Source: Candidatus Nomurabacteria bacterium (GTDB lineage Bacteria; Patescibacteriota; Minisyncoccia; Phycocordibacterales; UBA9973). From it: DNA of 9,147 nt. Position numbers and translations under genes: made by a program. The notes below the pieces were generated by a model. The model was not told where the DNA came from, ran no database searches, and saw only the letters and a list, made by a program, of their open reading frames with translations. The DNA lies in contig DAHVYC010000018.1 of the NCBI GenBank assembly GCA_027327845.1, positions 1 through 9,147 of the forward strand, written 5' to 3'. Shown here piece after piece: positions 6,375 through 9,147 of the stretch (its first letter is position 1; each line of letters begins with the position of its first letter).

Positions 6375-8462
6375 ATGGAGCTTCGCGAACTTCCTAGAAA
6401 TAAAGATTTAACATATATAGGATATACGACTTATCGGGATAAGAACCAGCTTTTTGGCATAAAGCGCAAAGATAGACGCCAGCATGTTTATGTTTTAGGA
6501 AAATCAGGTACAGGTAAATCCGTGCTTCTTTTCAATATGATAATTCAAAATATTCAGAACGGAGAAGGCGTATGCGTGGTAGATCCTCACGGTGAATTAG
6601 TAGAGAGCGTACTGTCTTCAGTTCCTCCGCATAGGATGAAGGATGTGGTTTATTTCAATCCGGCGGACACGGAATACCATATAGGATTCAATGTTTTGGA
6701 ACTCATCGATTCTAAATACAAACATCTCGTAGCTTCAGGGCTAATGGGAATTTTTACCAAGATTTGGGCTAACGCTTGGTCTGCCAGAATGGAATATATT
6801 TTGAATAATACTATTTTAGCTTTACTTGATACGCCCGGCACGACCCTTCTCGGTATTCAAAGAATGCTCGTGGATAAGGACTATCGCCAGAAAATAATTT
6901 CTAATTTGAAAGATCCTGTGATTAAAGCCTTTTGGATACACGAATATGAGGCTTGGCAGGATAAATTCAGAAATGAAGCTATAGCACCTATCCAAAACAA
7001 GGTCGGGCAATTTCTTTCCACTTCCATAATCAGAAATGTGGTTGGTCAGTCAAAAAGCACCATAAATATTTTCGACATAATGAACGAAGGGAAAATATTT
7101 TTAGTTAATGTCTCCAAGGGGCGAATAGGGGAAGATAACTCCGCGCTCCTGGGCGGAATGATAATCACCAAGATACAGTTGGCGGCCATGGAACGTGTCC
7201 GCATACCGGAAAACGACAGAAAAGATTTTTACCTCTATGTGGACGAATTTCAGAATTTCGTTACCGATTCTTTTGCTTCTATTTTATCGGAGGCTCGAAA
7301 ATATAGATTAAATCTTACTGTAGCTCATCAATACACTGCCCAGCTGGTTTCCGATAAGGGTGCGAACGTCCGAGACGCTGTTTTCGGCAACGTCGGTACA
7401 ATAATAGTTTTCCGAGTCGGTGCTGATGATGCCGAATTTTTGGAAAAAGAATTTGAACCGGAATTTACTCCGCAAGATATCGTAAATCTTCCAAACTTTA
7501 AAGTATATTTGAAGTTAATGATAGATGGAGTTACTTCAAGGCCGTTTTCCGCCAAAACTATTCCGCCCTTGGCAAGTTCAGGAGGCAAGGAAATAGAAGA
7601 TAAGGTCATACAAACTTCAAGAGAGTTATATTGTAGAGAAAGGGAAATAGTGGAAAAAGAAATTAACGATTGGAGCGGGATGGCTCTGGGGGACGGGGAG
7701 ATCCCAGATGGTGCAGGAAAATTTCCGGCGAAGTGTTCTTCTTGCGGAAAAGATACCTCAGTTCCTTTCAAGCCTGAACCTGGCAGACCAGTTTACTGTA
7801 GGGATTGCATAACTAAAATAAAAGCTGGGGAACTTAAGCCCGTGGGGTCCATGAGGCAATTCAAACATGATGAAGTTAAATTTTATAAACCATTGGCAGA
7901 TTTGGGTATAGAATTCAAAAAACAAGATTTGACTTCCGGAGAGATAAAAGTGAAAGAAGGAGAAGATAGATATATGTCAAGATCAAGTAATGGAGAAAAT
8001 GGTGATTCAGAAAACATATATCAAGATAGGTCCGTAAAACATATCAGTCCTAAGGCGCCAAAAATACTTGGAACGATTAAGAAAGTTTTTTCAAGTAAAG
8101 ACAGACAAAAACCATCTCGTTTGATAAATGGTGAAAATTTGGCATTAAGGGAAGTATTAAACAAAACTCTTTCCGAGAACGAAGTTCCAAAAGAAACCAA
8201 AGCAGAAGAGATAAAAGAAAATAAAAAAGAAGAAGCCCCGATATCTCTCAATGAGCTTAAAACAACAAAACCAGCACAAAAAGAAAACAACCCTAAAGAC
8301 CGAGGAGCAAGTCAGGAGGATATGAATAAATTGAAAAATTTTATAGAATCGGTAAATATGCCTGAAGAGAATGAAAGTTTGCAGAAAGAATTGCTAAATA
8401 TTGAAGAAAAAGAAATTAAGCAGGAAGTTCCAGAAGATGTACTCCGAAAAATACTTGAATGA
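6375..8462 (+). CDS. TraG/VirD4-like ATPase with C-terminal CxxC zinc ribbon
   Basis: A 695-aa P-loop ATPase of the VirD4/TraG/HerA superfamily, whose members pump DNA in conjugation or type IV secretion. Walker A is GKSGTGKS (42-49), followed by the family-typical VVDPHGELVE. Walker B is FYLYVDEFQNF with D290/E291, and a sensor-like LNLTVAHQY comes after it. It has no N-terminal membrane helices, unlike classical VirD4, so it is probably cytosolic or docks on a partner. After the ATPase comes a zinc ribbon, C454xxC457-x17-C475xxC478, and then roughly 215 charged, probably disordered residues ending in EVPEDVLRKILE. ATG 6375 is preferred over the TTG at 6366, because that TTG overlaps the TATAAT and would precede the expected transcript start. 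No relaxase, VirB4 or pilus gene is in the window, so a conjugative role is not shown. DNA repair, DNA uptake or chromosome handling are alternatives. Confidence 0.9.
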   Translation: MELRELPRNKDLTYIGYTTYRDKNQLFGIKRKDRRQHVYVLGKSGTGKSVLLFNMIIQNIQNGEGVCVVDPHGELVESVLSSVPPHRMKDVVYFNPADTEYHIGFNVLELIDSKYKHLVASGLMGIFTKIWANAWSARMEYILNNTILALLDTPGTTLLGIQRMLVDKDYRQKIISNLKDPVIKAFWIHEYEAWQDKFRNEAIAPIQNKVGQFLSTSIIRNVVGQSKSTINIFDIMNEGKIFLVNVSKGRIGEDNSALLGGMIITKIQLAAMERVRIPENDRKDFYLYVDEFQNFVTDSFASILSEARKYRLNLTVAHQYTAQLVSDKGANVRDAVFGNVGTIIVFRVGADDAEFLEKEFEPEFTPQDIVNLPNFKVYLKLMIDGVTSRPFSAKTIPPLASSGGKEIEDKVIQTSRELYCREREIVEKEINDWSGMALGDGEIPDGAGKFPAKCSSCGKDTSVPFKPEPGRPVYCRDCITKIKAGELKPVGSMRQFKHDEVKFYKPLADLGIEFKKQDLTSGEIKVKEGEDRYMSRSSNGENGDSENIYQDRSVKHISPKAPKILGTIKKVFSSKDRQKPSRLINGENLALREVLNKTLSENEVPKETKAEEIKENKKEEAPISLNELKTTKPAQKENNPKDRGASQEDMNKLKNFIESVNMPEENESLQKELLNIEEKEIKQEVPEDVLRKILE

Positions 8463-8487
8463 AGCTGGGTACTATTTTATATAGCCT

Positions 8488-9147
8488 ATGAAAAACGAAG
8501 TCAAACGATGTCAGAACTGCAATAAAGACTTCATTATAGAATCTGAAGATTTTTCCTTTTACGAAAAAATCAAAGTCCCTCCGCCGACCTTTTGTCCGGA
8601 ATGTCGAACCATAAGAAGACTATGCTGGCGCAATGAGATGTCTTTATATAAAAGAAAATGCGATGTACCAGGCCACGATGAAATGCTCATTTCTTTTATT
8701 CATCCGGATGAAAAAGTAGTGGTATATGATTCTAAATATTGGTGGGGAGATAAATGGAACCCGCTCTCTTACGGCAGAGTATATGATTTTTCTAGGCCAT
8801 TTTTTACTCAATGGAAAGAATTGAGAGATATTTTCCCGATCCAATGTCTTTCAAATATAAAAGCAACCAACAGTGATTATTGCAATGTGGCAGAAGGAAG
8901 TAAGGATAGCTATCTTTCTTCGGCATCTTGGCGCATAGACCGTACTTTTTATTCAAACAGGATAGCATACACCAAAGATTGCTCTGATCTGTATGTAGTT
9001 CATCGGTCGGAACTTTGTTATGAAGATATGTTTTGTACCGATTGTTTTCATGTCCTTTATTCTTTTAACTGCAAGAGTTGCGTGGATTCTTACTTTCTTT
9101 ATGATTGCCATGGATGCACCAATTGTTTCGGATGTAGCAATATGCGC
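8488..9147 (+). CDS. Second Cys-rich multi-zinc-ribbon protein, 3' partial
   Basis: An open frame runs without a stop from ATG 8488 to the window end (220 codons), so the gene is cut by the window. It is a paralogue of the 4622 product: the first ribbon C8xxC11-x24-C36xxC39 matches it at about 28 of 42 positions, and a WWGDxWxPxSYGRxxDFxRPFF block is shared. In a later 47-residue stretch, from SELCYE to the window end, the two align without gaps, with Cys at matching positions 4, 22, 37, 40 and 43. The second ribbon differs: CDLC becomes CDVP and YCQKC becomes YDSKY, so three of the four ligands are gone. It starts 25 bp after the ATPase stop with no clear Shine-Dalgarno; TACTAT at 8470-8475 is a possible -10, or it may be cotranscribed. 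Function unknown. Confidence 0.85.
   Translation, partial: MKNEVKRCQNCNKDFIIESEDFSFYEKIKVPPPTFCPECRTIRRLCWRNEMSLYKRKCDVPGHDEMLISFIHPDEKVVVYDSKYWWGDKWNPLSYGRVYDFSRPFFTQWKELRDIFPIQCLSNIKATNSDYCNVAEGSKDSYLSSASWRIDRTFYSNRIAYTKDCSDLYVVHRSELCYEDMFCTDCFHVLYSFNCKSCVDSYFLYDCHGCTNCFGCSNMR

Noticed and set aside
7328..7771. 147-codon minus-strand frame inside the ATPase gene
   Set aside because: It is antisense to the Walker B and zinc-ribbon region of a clear gene, with no ribosome site or recognisable domain.
8644..8844. 66-codon minus-strand frame near the window end
   Set aside because: It is antisense to the conserved WWGD region of the second Cys-rich gene, which is open to the window end.

Overview
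The window is AT-rich, gene-dense and uses the standard bacterial code: TGG encodes Trp and the ATPase gene at 6375-8462 ends in TGA, so the UGA-to-Gly recoding of Gracilibacteria/Absconditabacteria is absent. Three things suggest a Patescibacteria/CPR (Parcubacteria-like) genome: a PaaX/Cas2-like regulator, a soluble VirD4/TraG-type ATPase carrying a CxxC-x17-CxxC zinc ribbon, and two cysteine-rich multi-zinc-ribbon proteins of a kind I associate with CPR genomes. The lineage call is inference; there is no rRNA or tRNA in the window.

Layout. 2-1795 (+) is an ABC exporter half-transporter whose 5' end probably lies outside the window. Convergent with it, 28 bp away, is 1824-2357 (-), a winged-helix plus Cas2-like (PaaX-type) regulator. 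The 198-bp gap at 2358-2555 separates this regulator from divergent dnaK. It is densely structured: a 22-bp inverted repeat with one mismatch, a 16-bp perfect palindrome between its arms, a strong sigma70-type dnaK promoter whose -35 box touches the right arm, and a GC-rich hairpin just before the dnaK start. dnaK (2556-4487) is complete and ends in a textbook intrinsic terminator.

The right half holds three + strand genes: a 572-aa Cys-rich protein (4622-6340), a TraG/VirD4-like ATPase (6375-8462) and the first 220 codons of a second Cys-rich paralogue (8488 to the window end). The gaps between them are only 34 and 25 bp. The 6375 gene has a perfect TATAAT 8 nt before its ATG, which predicts a leaderless or nearly leaderless mRNA. 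The gene at 4622 is preceded by an imperfect palindromic repeat and a possible 22-codon leader ORF.

Two themes stand out. The first is possible control of a stand-alone chaperone gene by a Cas2-fold regulator acting at a shared bipartite operator. The second is a compact neighbourhood of repeated zinc ribbons around a DNA-translocase-like ATPase: two Cys-rich paralogues flank an ATPase that has a zinc ribbon of the same spacing. The function of the Cys-rich family cannot be read from the sequence. No CRISPR array, transposase, integrase, tRNA or rRNA was seen.
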